Source: Aquabacter sp965279295 (GTDB lineage Bacteria > Pseudomonadota > Alphaproteobacteria > Rhizobiales > Xanthobacteraceae). From it: 64,000 bases of DNA. A program made the translations under genes and the position numbers. Every line of letters starts with the position of its first letter. Position 1 is the stretch's first letter. This document shows, piece by piece, positions 18,001-25,607 of this stretch. The DNA lies in the NCBI GenBank assembly GCA_965279295.1, contig CBDIHQ010000014.1; one strand, 5' to 3'. The notes under the pieces were generated by a model. That model was not told the origin of the DNA, made no database searches, and saw nothing but the letters and a program-made list of their open reading frames with translations.

Positions 18001-18983
18001 GGCTTGGCTCCCCGCATCGAGTTGACGGGAATGGCCGGTTCGCCCTCAGGCTTGGGCCGCTCCTCTTTGCCCGCGATCAGTCCCTGGACGCCCTTGGGCA
18101 GGAACAGGATGCAGATGATCAGCACCAAGCCGAAAGTCAGCTGGCTGATACCCTCCATGCTGCCGAACCAGATGCGGGTCGCTTCCGAGAAGGCGACGAT
18201 GGCAATGGAGCCGATCACCGGGCCGGCGAGGGTATGGATGCCGCCAAGGATGGGAGCGATCTGCGCCAGGATGGTGTTGTGCAGCGTGAACGCCACTTCG
18301 GGGTCGAGATAGCCACCGTACCAGGCGTTGATCGCTCCCGCAGCGGACGCCATCGCCCCGGAAATCGCGACTACGATCAGCCGTTGCCGGCGTGGGTCGA
18401 TGCCCAGCATTTGCGCCGCACCCTCGTTGTCACGCATGGCCCGTGAGGCGAACTGGAGCTTGGAACACGACACCAGGATCGCGACGCCGACGCTGGCCAC
18501 CGCCGCCAGCGCGCCGAACAGGTAGAGCGTATGCTGGCTGGGCCGCAGCGTTTGCTTGAGGAAGAGACCTACCGCCCCGGCAGTGACTTCAGGCACCATC
18601 AAGGCCGTGATGCGCAGTCCCTCGGAAAGGGCGAGCGTGGCGATGGCGAAGAAGATGCCCCGCAGCGTGCCGGTCACGGCGGCAAGCGCGGCACCCATGG
18701 CCCCGCCGACCACCAGAGCCACGAATACCGTGGTGAACACCGAGCCGTTCCATGCGTTGGCCGCCAGGATCGCGGCATAGCTGCCGACCCCCCAGAAGGC
18801 CGAGTGGCCGAGCGAGACCAGTCCGGCGTTCGCCATCAGGTTCCAGCTGGTGGCCAGCATGATGAGGGTCGAGATGCGGAACAGCCAATTGTTGATCTGC
18901 GGCGCGTCCCAGAAGGTCGAGGCGACGAGCAGGGCGGCCGATAACAGGCCGAGGCCGATCATGATGTGGGTGTGGCGTGTCAT
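17997..18983 (-). CDS. Liv-type ABC transporter permease (LivM-like)
   Basis: The 328-residue protein has about nine hydrophobic segments. The LivM family motif NAGLVSLGHSAFWGVGSYAAIL follows the first helices, and the cytoplasmic loop SCSKLQFASRAMRDNEGAAQMLGI is the coupling region that contacts the ATPases. The end is hydrophilic (GLIAGKEERPKPEGEPAI). It starts three bases after the stop of the LivH-like gene and overlaps the LivF-like gene, fixing the operon order. Confidence 0.93.
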   Translation of the reverse strand: MTRHTHIMIGLGLLSAALLVASTFWDAPQINNWLFRISTLIMLATSWNLMANAGLVSLGHSAFWGVGSYAAILAANAWNGSVFTTVFVALVVGGAMGAALAAVTGTLRGIFFAIATLALSEGLRITALMVPEVTAGAVGLFLKQTLRPSQHTLYLFGALAAVASVGVAILVSCSKLQFASRAMRDNEGAAQMLGIDPRRQRLIVVAISGAMASAAGAINAWYGGYLDPEVAFTLHNTILAQIAPILGGIHTLAGPVIGSIAIVAFSEATRIWFGSMEGISQLTFGLVLIICILFLPKGVQGLIAGKEERPKPEGEPAIPVNSMRGAKP

Positions 18984-18986
18984 GGA

Positions 18987-19862
18987 TCAGTCCGCCACTG
19001 CTTGGCCGATGATGCCGCGCGGGCGCAGCACAAGGACGAGGAACAGGGTTAGGAAGGCGACCGCCTCGGCCCATCCGGTGCCGTTTGGCACGTAATAGCT
19101 GACCGCGGTCTCCGCGAAGGCGAGCAGGAACGAGCCGATCACAGCGCCGGGGATGCTGCCGAGCCCGCCCAGGACGATGATGGCAAAGCCCTTCACCAAG
19201 ATATGGAAGCCCATGAACGGTGAAATCGCGCCGAGGAAGCTCATGATGACGCCCGTGGCGACCCCGAGCGAAACGCTGAGCCCGAAGGCGAGCGCGTACA
19301 TCTGCGAGACGTTGATGCCCATCAGCACGGCGGCATCGCGGTTCTCGGCGAGGGCGCGGGTGGCGCGGCCGAATTCAGTGCGCTTCAGCCAGACGAACAG
19401 GCAGAGCACCAGGGTGAGCGCCACACCGAAGCCGATCAGCCGGCCGCCGGGAACGATCACTTCGCCGATCTCGAACGACGAATAGGCATAGGAAGGCACC
19501 ACGGACCGCTCGTCCGCCTTCCAGGCGATCAACGCCGCATTCTGCAGGACGAGGCCGATGCCGAACGTCAGCAGAATCTGGTTGACGTGGGCCGCCTTGA
19601 GCACCCGCGCGATCGAGATGCGGAACAGGCCCATGCCCAGAAGGCAGCCCGCCACCATCAGGAACGGCATGCCGATCAGCGGGTCGATGCCGGAGACCAC
19701 GAATATCGTATAGGAGCCGTAGGCCCCGAGCATGATGGCTTCGCCATGGGCGAAGTTGATCACCCGCGTGACCCCGAAGCTCAGGGCCAGGCCAATCACC
19801 ATCAAGGTGTAGATGCCGCCGAGCAACATCGCGTCGACGAAAAGCTGAGGTAGAAAATCCAT
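18987..19862 (-). CDS. Liv-type ABC transporter permease (LivH-like)
   Basis: The 291-residue permease has about eight hydrophobic segments. It opens MDFLPQLFVDAMLLGGIYTLMVIGLALSFGVTRVINFAHGE, in which the family motif of LivH (INFAHGE) is visible, and its coupling loop is KRTEFGRATRALAENRDAAVLMGI. It is separated from the binding-protein gene by a 52-base gap holding a strong hairpin. Together with the LivM-like protein it would form the membrane channel. Confidence 0.93.
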   Translation of the reverse strand: MDFLPQLFVDAMLLGGIYTLMVIGLALSFGVTRVINFAHGEAIMLGAYGSYTIFVVSGIDPLIGMPFLMVAGCLLGMGLFRISIARVLKAAHVNQILLTFGIGLVLQNAALIAWKADERSVVPSYAYSSFEIGEVIVPGGRLIGFGVALTLVLCLFVWLKRTEFGRATRALAENRDAAVLMGINVSQMYALAFGLSVSLGVATGVIMSFLGAISPFMGFHILVKGFAIIVLGGLGSIPGAVIGSFLLAFAETAVSYYVPNGTGWAEAVAFLTLFLVLVLRPRGIIGQAVAD

Positions 19863-19881
19863 CTGTATCTCCGTCCTGAGG

Positions 19882-19905
19882 CGGCCCGGGAGGTGTCCCG
19901 GGCCG
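19882..19905 (-). promoter_or_regulatory. Stem-loop between binding-protein and permease genes
   Basis: The arms CGGCCCGGGA and TCCCGGGCCG pair perfectly over ten bases around a four-base loop. No T-tract follows. It sits between the stop of the binding-protein gene and the start of the LivH-like gene in the same operon. Such stems often protect the upstream mRNA or attenuate, so that the binding protein is made in excess over the membrane parts; this role is inferred. Confidence 0.6.
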
Positions 19906-19914
19906 GAGGTCGGG

Positions 19915-21132
19915 TCAGTATTTGACGGGCTTGATCTTCCCGACGGTCGGTCCCGGCGGGTACAGCATCACGTTCTTGTCGTTCTCGCGCTGGAACACGA
20001 CCATGTCCGTGAACGCCTGCTGCTTGGTGCCGCTCGGGGTGGAGACGAACTTCGCGGTGCCCAGAAGGGTGTTGGGAATGTCCATCTTGCGCAGTTCCGC
20101 CGCGACCTTTTCCTTGTCGTCGCCGCCGGCCTTCTCGATGGCCAGGAACAGCATCATGGCGGTGACGTAGCAACCGGCGTCCTCGAAGTCGGGCTCCTGG
20201 CCATACTTCTTGATGAATGCTGCTTCCCACTCGTCGCTCGACGGGAACAGCTTGGGATATTCCTTGTTGCCGGGCCGCTGGAGGCCGGGCAGATAGGTGG
20301 TCACGCCAACCCATCCTTCCTGCGCCTGGCCGACGGCCTTCTGCCACTCGTCGAGCTGGGTCGCGGCGGTGCCGACCAGATACGGGACGGGAAGCTTGCG
20401 GGTATAGACCTGCTTGGCGAGCGTCACGGCATCGGTGGTCTGAACCAGGCCGAGCAGGATGTCGGGCTTCACCCGCGAAATCTTGGTCAGCAGCGGGTTC
20501 ATGTCGGACGCATTGGTGCGCACGATCTCCTCGATGACGACATCAAAGCCGGCATCAGTGAGATACTTCTTGGCGTAGGGCTGGTGGGTCCGGCCGTAAT
20601 TGTCGTCAGAATAGACGATCGCGACCTTCTGGCCTGCGGGCAACTGGTTCTTCAGCGCCGCCGCCACGCTCTCATGGTAATTATAGGCATAGGGGAAGGT
20701 GTGGAAGAATTCCGGGTCCTGACCGATCTCTTCTTCCAGCTTGGTGCTGGACGAGCCGGGAACCAGCCAGATCGGCTTGCCCTGACGCCACGCCGGGATC
20801 GCCGCGGCGACTGTCGGGCTGCCGATGGGGCCGATGATGTAATTGACCTTTTCCTTGCCGATCAGCTCGTTGAACACCGAAATGGTGGCCTGGGATTCCG
20901 ACTGAATGTCGCGCACCAGAAGGTCGATTTTCTTGCCGGCGACTTTGCCGCCATAGACCTCGGCGGCGTATTCGACGCCGCGCTTGCCGGATGAGCCATA
21001 GGCGACGAAACGCCCGCTCAGCTCCATCGGCACACCGATTTTAATGGCATCCTGCGCCAGCGCCGGCGTCGCCGCGAGAGCGGCTGCCACGGCGAGAGAA
21101 GACAGGAATCCGCTCGCGGAAAGTCGAAGCAT
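19915..21132 (-). CDS. Liv-type ABC transporter periplasmic substrate-binding protein
   Basis: The 405-residue protein begins with a clear Sec signal peptide (MLRLSASGFLSSLAVAAALA, cleavage after ALA before QDAIKIG). The mature protein is a type I periplasmic-binding fold of the LivJ/LivK family: IKIGVPMELSGRFVAYG, a NYIIGPIGSPTVAAAIPAW segment, and YSDDNYGRTHQPYAKKYL. The ATG at 21132 has GGGAGAA upstream; an upstream open frame is not used. It is the first gene of the 14-gene operon and is divergent from the BadI-like gene. The ligand is unknown; context suggests the acid degraded by the following enzymes. Confidence 0.92.
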   Translation of the reverse strand: MLRLSASGFLSSLAVAAALAATPALAQDAIKIGVPMELSGRFVAYGSSGKRGVEYAAEVYGGKVAGKKIDLLVRDIQSESQATISVFNELIGKEKVNYIIGPIGSPTVAAAIPAWRQGKPIWLVPGSSSTKLEEEIGQDPEFFHTFPYAYNYHESVAAALKNQLPAGQKVAIVYSDDNYGRTHQPYAKKYLTDAGFDVVIEEIVRTNASDMNPLLTKISRVKPDILLGLVQTTDAVTLAKQVYTRKLPVPYLVGTAATQLDEWQKAVGQAQEGWVGVTTYLPGLQRPGNKEYPKLFPSSDEWEAAFIKKYGQEPDFEDAGCYVTAMMLFLAIEKAGGDDKEKVAAELRKMDIPNTLLGTAKFVSTPSGTKQQAFTDMVVFQRENDKNVMLYPPGPTVGKIKPVKY

Positions 21133-21246
21133 GCTTTTCTCCCTAAGTGCCGATCTTGAGTTGATCGTCGGCATTGCGGCGGATATATCATTTTGAAACC
21201 GGGTCCGTCTAGTGAAATCCGGGTGCGATACGACAGGGAGACGCAG
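21133..21246. promoter_or_regulatory. Divergent promoter region with direct repeats
   Basis: This 114-bp region separates the two divergent catabolic operons. Near the plus-strand gene it carries a direct repeat, GAAACCGGGTCCG (from 21195) and GAAATCCGGGTGCG (from 21214), and an AT-rich ATATATCATTTT next to it. An IclR-type regulator is encoded at the end of the plus operon and is the natural candidate to bind here. Promoter elements could not be fixed by eye. Confidence 0.5.
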
Positions 21247-22041
21247 GTGCCCTACGAGGACGTTCTGTACCAAGCCGAAGGCGGCATTGCCCGCATCACC
21301 ATCAATCGCGCGGACGTGCGAAACGCTGTTCGACCAAGGACTTATGAGGAACTCACGGACGCCATGGCGCGCGCCGCCGATGATCCGGAGGTGGGCGTCG
21401 TCGTGCTGACGGGGGCGGGCGACAAGGCGTTCTGCTCCGGCGGCGATATCCGCGACCAGTCGAAGCGCGTGCCGCCCGTGGGGCGCAAGCACATGCGCCG
21501 GCTGTTCAACCTGTCCAGCGTCATGCGCATGATGGACAAGCCGATAATCGCCAAAGTGCGGGGCTTCTGCGTCGGCGGCGGCAATGAGATCAATTTGTTC
21601 TGCGACATGACGGTCGCGAGTGAGGACGCCAAGTTCGGCCAGACCGGTCCGCGCGTCGGCAGCATCCCGATCTGGGGCGCTTGCCAGTTGCTCACGCGCT
21701 TCGTGGGCGAGCGCAAGGCCCGCGAAATGGTGTTCACCTGTCGTCTCTACAGCGCCCGCGAGGCGGTTGAGATGGGGTTGATCAACCAGGTGGTGGCGGC
21801 GGAAGACCTCGACGCCACTGTGGATGCCCTATGCTCCGACATTCTCGACAAGAGCCCGCAAAGCATTCGCATCGCCAAGATCGCCCTGAATTCTGGTTCC
21901 GACCGCGACTTCTATTCGGCGTTCTTCCCCAACGCCGAAATGCTCGCCTCGATCTACGGAAATGAGGAGAACATGGAAGGCATCAACGCCTTTCTGGACA
22001 AGCGAAAGCCGGACTTCCGGCGCTTCCGGAGGCCGGGCTGA
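21247..22041 (+). CDS. Crotonase-family protein related to BadI/MenB
   Basis: The 264-residue protein starts at a GTG with AGGGAG six bases upstream. It resembles 2-ketocyclohexanecarboxyl-CoA hydrolase (BadI) and naphthoate synthase (MenB) rather than ordinary hydratases: GDKAFCSGGDIRDQ, GFCVGGGNEINLFCDMTV, FGQTGPRVGS, RFVGERKAREMVFTCRLY and the end LDKRKPDFRRF. In BadI and MenB a catalytic Asp follows the GPK(V/M)GS motif (S-x-D); here the residue is Pro141 (GSIPIWGA). The fold group is clear but ring-opening or ring-closing chemistry is uncertain. It is the first gene of the plus-strand operon and shares one base with the SDR gene. Confidence 0.8.
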   Translation: MPYEDVLYQAEGGIARITINRADVRNAVRPRTYEELTDAMARAADDPEVGVVVLTGAGDKAFCSGGDIRDQSKRVPPVGRKHMRRLFNLSSVMRMMDKPIIAKVRGFCVGGGNEINLFCDMTVASEDAKFGQTGPRVGSIPIWGACQLLTRFVGERKAREMVFTCRLYSAREAVEMGLINQVVAAEDLDATVDALCSDILDKSPQSIRIAKIALNSGSDRDFYSAFFPNAEMLASIYGNEENMEGINAFLDKRKPDFRRFRRPG

Positions 22042-22817
22042 TGAGCGCAAGACGTTTCGAGGGCCGCGTCGCCCTTATCACTGGCGGCGCGCGGGGCATC
22101 GGCTTTGCCGCCGCCCAGCGCATCACCGCCGAGGGCGGCCGGGTGGCGCTTGCGGACATTGATGGCGCATCGGCTGAGGCCGCCGCCGCAGCGCTGCCCG
22201 GCGCCATCGGCATCGCCTGCAACATCACGCGGGCGGACGATGTCAGGCGCATGGTGGAGACCGTGGAAGCGGGGCTCGGTCCGCTCGACATCTTCGTCAA
22301 CAGCGCCGCCGTGCTCGACGACAAACTGTTCCTGGAATCCACGCCGGCCGACTGGGAGCGGATGCTGAGCGTCTGCCTTCAGGGGCCCATGCTCGGCCTG
22401 CACACTGTCCTGCCTGGGATGGTCGAGCGCGGCTATGGCCGGGTGGTGTGCCTCGCCTCCGATGCGGCGCGCATCGGCCAGGCACGGCTCTCCTATTACG
22501 CCGCCGCGAAGGCGGGTGTCATCGCACTGATCAAGTCAGTCGCGCAGGAGGTGGGGCGTGGCGGCGTGACCCTGAATGTGGTCTCGCCGGGTGCCACCAA
22601 TACGCCGCTGCGCATCAATCGCGAGGAGAGCATGCGGGCGCAGATGGGCGAGGAAAAATATGCCCGCCGCGTGAAGAGCGTGCTGAAGCTCTACCCCACT
22701 GGCCGCATCGGCGAGCCGGAGGACATCGCGTCCTCGATCGCCTTCCTGTGCAGCGATGAAGCCTCCTGGATCACCGGGCAGGTGCTGAGCGTGAACGGCG
22801 GCTTCGTGATGCCCTGA
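22041..22817 (+). CDS. Short-chain dehydrogenase/reductase (BadH/FabG-like)
   Basis: The 258-residue classical SDR has the cofactor motif TGGARGIG (14-21), Asp39 at the end of the second strand (preference for NAD over NADP), and the NSAA segment. The complete Ser140, Tyr153 and Lys157 triad (Y-x-x-x-K) is present. The end ITGQVLSVNGGFVMP is typical. The start codon overlaps the BadI-like stop by one base. By position it is comparable to BadH, which makes the 2-keto ring substrate for BadI from a 2-hydroxyacyl-CoA; oxidation of a hydroxyacyl-CoA is the likely role. Confidence 0.88.
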   Translation: MSARRFEGRVALITGGARGIGFAAAQRITAEGGRVALADIDGASAEAAAAALPGAIGIACNITRADDVRRMVETVEAGLGPLDIFVNSAAVLDDKLFLESTPADWERMLSVCLQGPMLGLHTVLPGMVERGYGRVVCLASDAARIGQARLSYYAAAKAGVIALIKSVAQEVGRGGVTLNVVSPGATNTPLRINREESMRAQMGEEKYARRVKSVLKLYPTGRIGEPEDIASSIAFLCSDEASWITGQVLSVNGGFVMP

Positions 22818-22869
22818 GAGGTGTCGCCGCCAACAATGATCGGGATGAAACGGTTCGGGATCGACTGAC

Positions 22870-24060
22870 ATGGATTTTAAGCTCAGCGAAGAACAGGACA
22901 TGCTCCGCGATGCGGTGCGCCGGATGGTGCGCACGCAGATCGAGCCGCGCCTGACGGCAAACGATCCCAACCGCCCGCTGCCGAAAGCGGTGATGCTGGA
23001 AATCTACGCGGCGCTGGCGGACATGGGCCTCACCGCCCCCCGCTTGCCGGCCTCCGTGGGCGGCGGCGAGATGCGCATGCTGGATTACGGCATCGCGTTC
23101 GAGCAATTGCCCCCGGTGATCGCGATTTCGCTCATCTCCCACGAATGCACCATTGCGCGCATCCACGCGGAGGGCGGGGCCGAGCACGCCCAAAACCTGC
23201 TGCCGGACCTGATCGCCGGCCGCAAGATCTGCTGCACCGGCTCCACCGAGCCAAACACGGGCTCTGACCCGCGCGGCATCGCCACGCGCTTAACCGACGC
23301 CGGCGCCGAGTGCAGCGTCTCCGGCTCGAAGATGTGGATCACCAACGGCACGATCAGCGATGTGATGATCGCCACCTGCGCCGCCGGCCGGGCGGAAAAT
23401 GGTTCCGCCGTGATGCGCCGCGTGCTGATCGAGCGGGACAAGTCGCCCTATCAGGCCAACGAAATTCCGGTACTTGGCTTCAAGCAGGGCCACCTATCGG
23501 AAATCGTGCTCGACGATTGTCGTGTGCCGATGCGCAATGTGCTGGGCGAGGGGGGCGACGCCGCGCGCATCCTCCAGAGCACATGGGTCGGCAACCGGCC
23601 GCTGCTCGGCCTCTCCGCCGTGAACATGGCCCAGCAGGCGCTCGATATCGCGGTCGCTTATGCCGGCGTGCGCCGGCAGTTCGGCGAAGCGATCGGCCAG
23701 AAGCAGCTTGTGCAGGGGCGTCTCGCCGATATTGCAACCGCTGTGACAACCAGCCGTCTCCTCTGCTATCACGCCTTGTCGCTCATCGATGACGGCGCCA
23801 GGGCGGACGGGACTTCGGCCATGGCCAAGAGGTACGCGACGACGGCGTGCGCGGAAGCGATTTCGCTCGCCATGCAGGTGCATGGCGCGATGGGGGTTGC
23901 AGAGGAGACAGGGTTGGAGCGGCTCTACCGGGACGTGCGCATGCTGCCGATCCCCGATGGAACCAACGAGATCCTGACCTTGATTCTCGGACGGGAATTG
24001 ACGGGCCTGAACGCGCTGCGGCCCGAAGCACGCCAGCCGGTACGGCAGGCGGCGGAATGA
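22870..24060 (+). CDS. Acyl-CoA dehydrogenase (Asp at the catalytic base position)
   Basis: The 396-residue enzyme starts MDFKLSEEQDMLRDAV. Family marks are CCTGSTEPNTGSDPRG, VSGSKMWITNGT, RRQFGEAIGQKQ and QVHGAMGVAEETGLERLYRDVR. The motif that normally holds the catalytic Glu reads LPIPDGTNEI, with Asp363 in that place, and no Glu occurs at the IVD-type position (TWVGNRPLLG). Asp as base is rare in the family. It lies 52 bp after the SDR. It is only distantly like the other dehydrogenase at 12573-13751, so each probably acts at a different pathway step. Confidence 0.9.
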   Translation: MDFKLSEEQDMLRDAVRRMVRTQIEPRLTANDPNRPLPKAVMLEIYAALADMGLTAPRLPASVGGGEMRMLDYGIAFEQLPPVIAISLISHECTIARIHAEGGAEHAQNLLPDLIAGRKICCTGSTEPNTGSDPRGIATRLTDAGAECSVSGSKMWITNGTISDVMIATCAAGRAENGSAVMRRVLIERDKSPYQANEIPVLGFKQGHLSEIVLDDCRVPMRNVLGEGGDAARILQSTWVGNRPLLGLSAVNMAQQALDIAVAYAGVRRQFGEAIGQKQLVQGRLADIATAVTTSRLLCYHALSLIDDGARADGTSAMAKRYATTACAEAISLAMQVHGAMGVAEETGLERLYRDVRMLPIPDGTNEILTLILGRELTGLNALRPEARQPVRQAAE

Positions 24061-24105
24061 TCGAAGACGGACTTATGGCGTTAGGAAAGCTGCGGCGGTG
24101 GTGAC

Positions 24106-25023
24106 ATGATCCGAGCTGTTGAACGGGCGCTGGCGATTTTCGATGCGTTCGATACCCAGCACCAAAGCCTCTCTCTTCAGGAGATCGGGGAGCGGATCGC
24201 CATGCCGAAGGCGACCACCTTTCGGCTGGTGAACACGCTGCTGAACGGCGGCTTCCTGGTGCGGCTGGAGAACCAGCGTTATTGCCTTTCGCTCAAGATC
24301 CTGCGCCTCGCCGGCCTGGTGAAGAGCACGCTGGGCATTCGCGAAGCCGCGCGCCCGGCCATGATGGATGTGTGTCGCAGGACCGGTGAGACGATCACCC
24401 TCAACATCCGCTCCGGCATCGAGCGGATCTGCATCGACGTGGTGGACACGCCCTCTCCGCTGATGACCATCGTTCGGCCCGGCGAGCACGTCAGCCTGCT
24501 TCACGGCGCGACGGCACGCCTTCTCCTCGCCTATGCGAGCGAAGCGGAGATTGACGACATCATCGCCCGCACGCCGGCTTCGGATAAAGTGGACGTGCCC
24601 AAGCTCAAGGCGGCATTGGCGGAAATCCGGCGCAATGGCTACGCCTGCACCTCCGGGCAGCGCATTCCCGGGGTCACCGCCATCTCGGTGCCGATCTTCG
24701 ACATCAACGACGAGGTGCACTATTCCATCTCGATCACCGGCCCCAGCATCCGAATGGATTCCCGGTTGTCGGACTACAAGCAGATCATGATCGACGCGGG
24801 CGCTTCCATCTCGGCCATGATGGGCACGTCGAAGGGCACATCGCGCGCCGTCGGCTTGCACGCCGATGCGGGCGATGATGACCTGCCGAAGGACGATGTG
24901 CCCGAGGATGACATATCCGAGAGGAAGCCAGCGCGGCGGGCTTCGGCGGGCAAGGTCCCGGCGGCTAAGTCTCCACCCCGGCCGAAGCCTGCGGCGAAGC
25001 GCGTTATGAACGGAACGCCTTAG
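24106..25023 (+). CDS. IclR-family transcriptional regulator with basic tail
   Basis: The 305-residue regulator has an N-terminal winged helix-turn-helix (residues about 1-60, LSLQEIGERIAMPKATTFRL) and an IclR effector domain (about 75-245, GETITLNIRSGIERICIDVV, GYACTSGQRIPGVTAISVPI). The last 50 residues are an unusual low-complexity tail, first acidic (DAGDDDLPKDDVPEDD) and then rich in Lys, Arg, Pro and Ala. It is the last gene of the plus operon, 45 bp after the dehydrogenase. It most likely controls the divergent promoter region at 21133-21246 in response to a pathway intermediate. Confidence 0.9.
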   Translation: MIRAVERALAIFDAFDTQHQSLSLQEIGERIAMPKATTFRLVNTLLNGGFLVRLENQRYCLSLKILRLAGLVKSTLGIREAARPAMMDVCRRTGETITLNIRSGIERICIDVVDTPSPLMTIVRPGEHVSLLHGATARLLLAYASEAEIDDIIARTPASDKVDVPKLKAALAEIRRNGYACTSGQRIPGVTAISVPIFDINDEVHYSISITGPSIRMDSRLSDYKQIMIDAGASISAMMGTSKGTSRAVGLHADAGDDDLPKDDVPEDDISERKPARRASAGKVPAAKSPPRPKPAAKRVMNGTP

Positions 25024-25120
25024 CTCCGAACGGACCCCGGCAATGGGCCACGTCCCAATGACGCCGCCGGTTTGACATTCCGTTCGGCGCATGGCGCCGC
25101 TGAAGTCGATGAACCGCGAC

Positions 25121-25269
25121 TTCAGTACCGGCAAGACTCACATCGCCACAGCTCTTGGTGTCCAGCCGTCGGGCAACATCAAAGGCGGGTCCGCTTGTTC
25201 TCCAACGTCGAGCGCGTCAACGACCTCGAACAGGAGAAGGCCCAGGGAAAGGCAGGCCAGATCGCTGGC
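25121..25269 (+). pseudogene. IS21-family IstB ATPase fragment, frameshifted
   Basis: Two short pieces of the IstB helper ATPase are seen in different frames. The first reads FSTGKTHIATALGVQ (Walker A, 25121-25165). The second reads VRLFSNVERVNDLEQEKAQGKAGQ (split here as VRLFSNVERVN and DLEQEKAQGKAGQIAG, 25189-25269), which fits the segment after Walker A in IstB. The rest of istB, istA and the IS ends are not found. This is a decayed mobile-element relic between two catabolic blocks. A nine-base inverted repeat (CTGAAGTCG and CGACTTCAG, 25100-25125) overlaps its start. Confidence 0.75.
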
Positions 25270-25607
25270 CGGCGGGCCGCTTCACCTTCATCGCCGGCCG
25301 CGCCCTTTCCAGGGCTCTCAAGACAGTCCGCGCCGAAGCGTTGAACACGCCGCTGGCAACATCCGTTCGCTCCCCCTTGCCGCTTAATCCCGGGCGATAG
25401 AGGGCGCATTCATTAAAACTGGATGGCTCCGACCATCGAAGCATCGACCGCCCTCTGCAGATGCCGGAAACACCCGTTGCTCCGATCGGGTGTGTACAGT
25501 TTGAGGTGAAGCTCCTTAAAATGGAGATGCTTTACTCATCAATTCTGGCTGGTAAACGCGCGCCTCGGATGGCTGTTTTAGCATCCTGCCGCGGCGTGCC
25601 CGGTACA
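25270..25607. other. Intergenic region after IS21 relic
   Basis: The 338 bp between the istB relic and the end of the amidohydrolase gene hold no gene that could be recognised on either strand. The part from 25350 on is less GC-rich than the surroundings, which fits old inserted DNA. No clear IS end or terminator was found. Confidence 0.5.
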
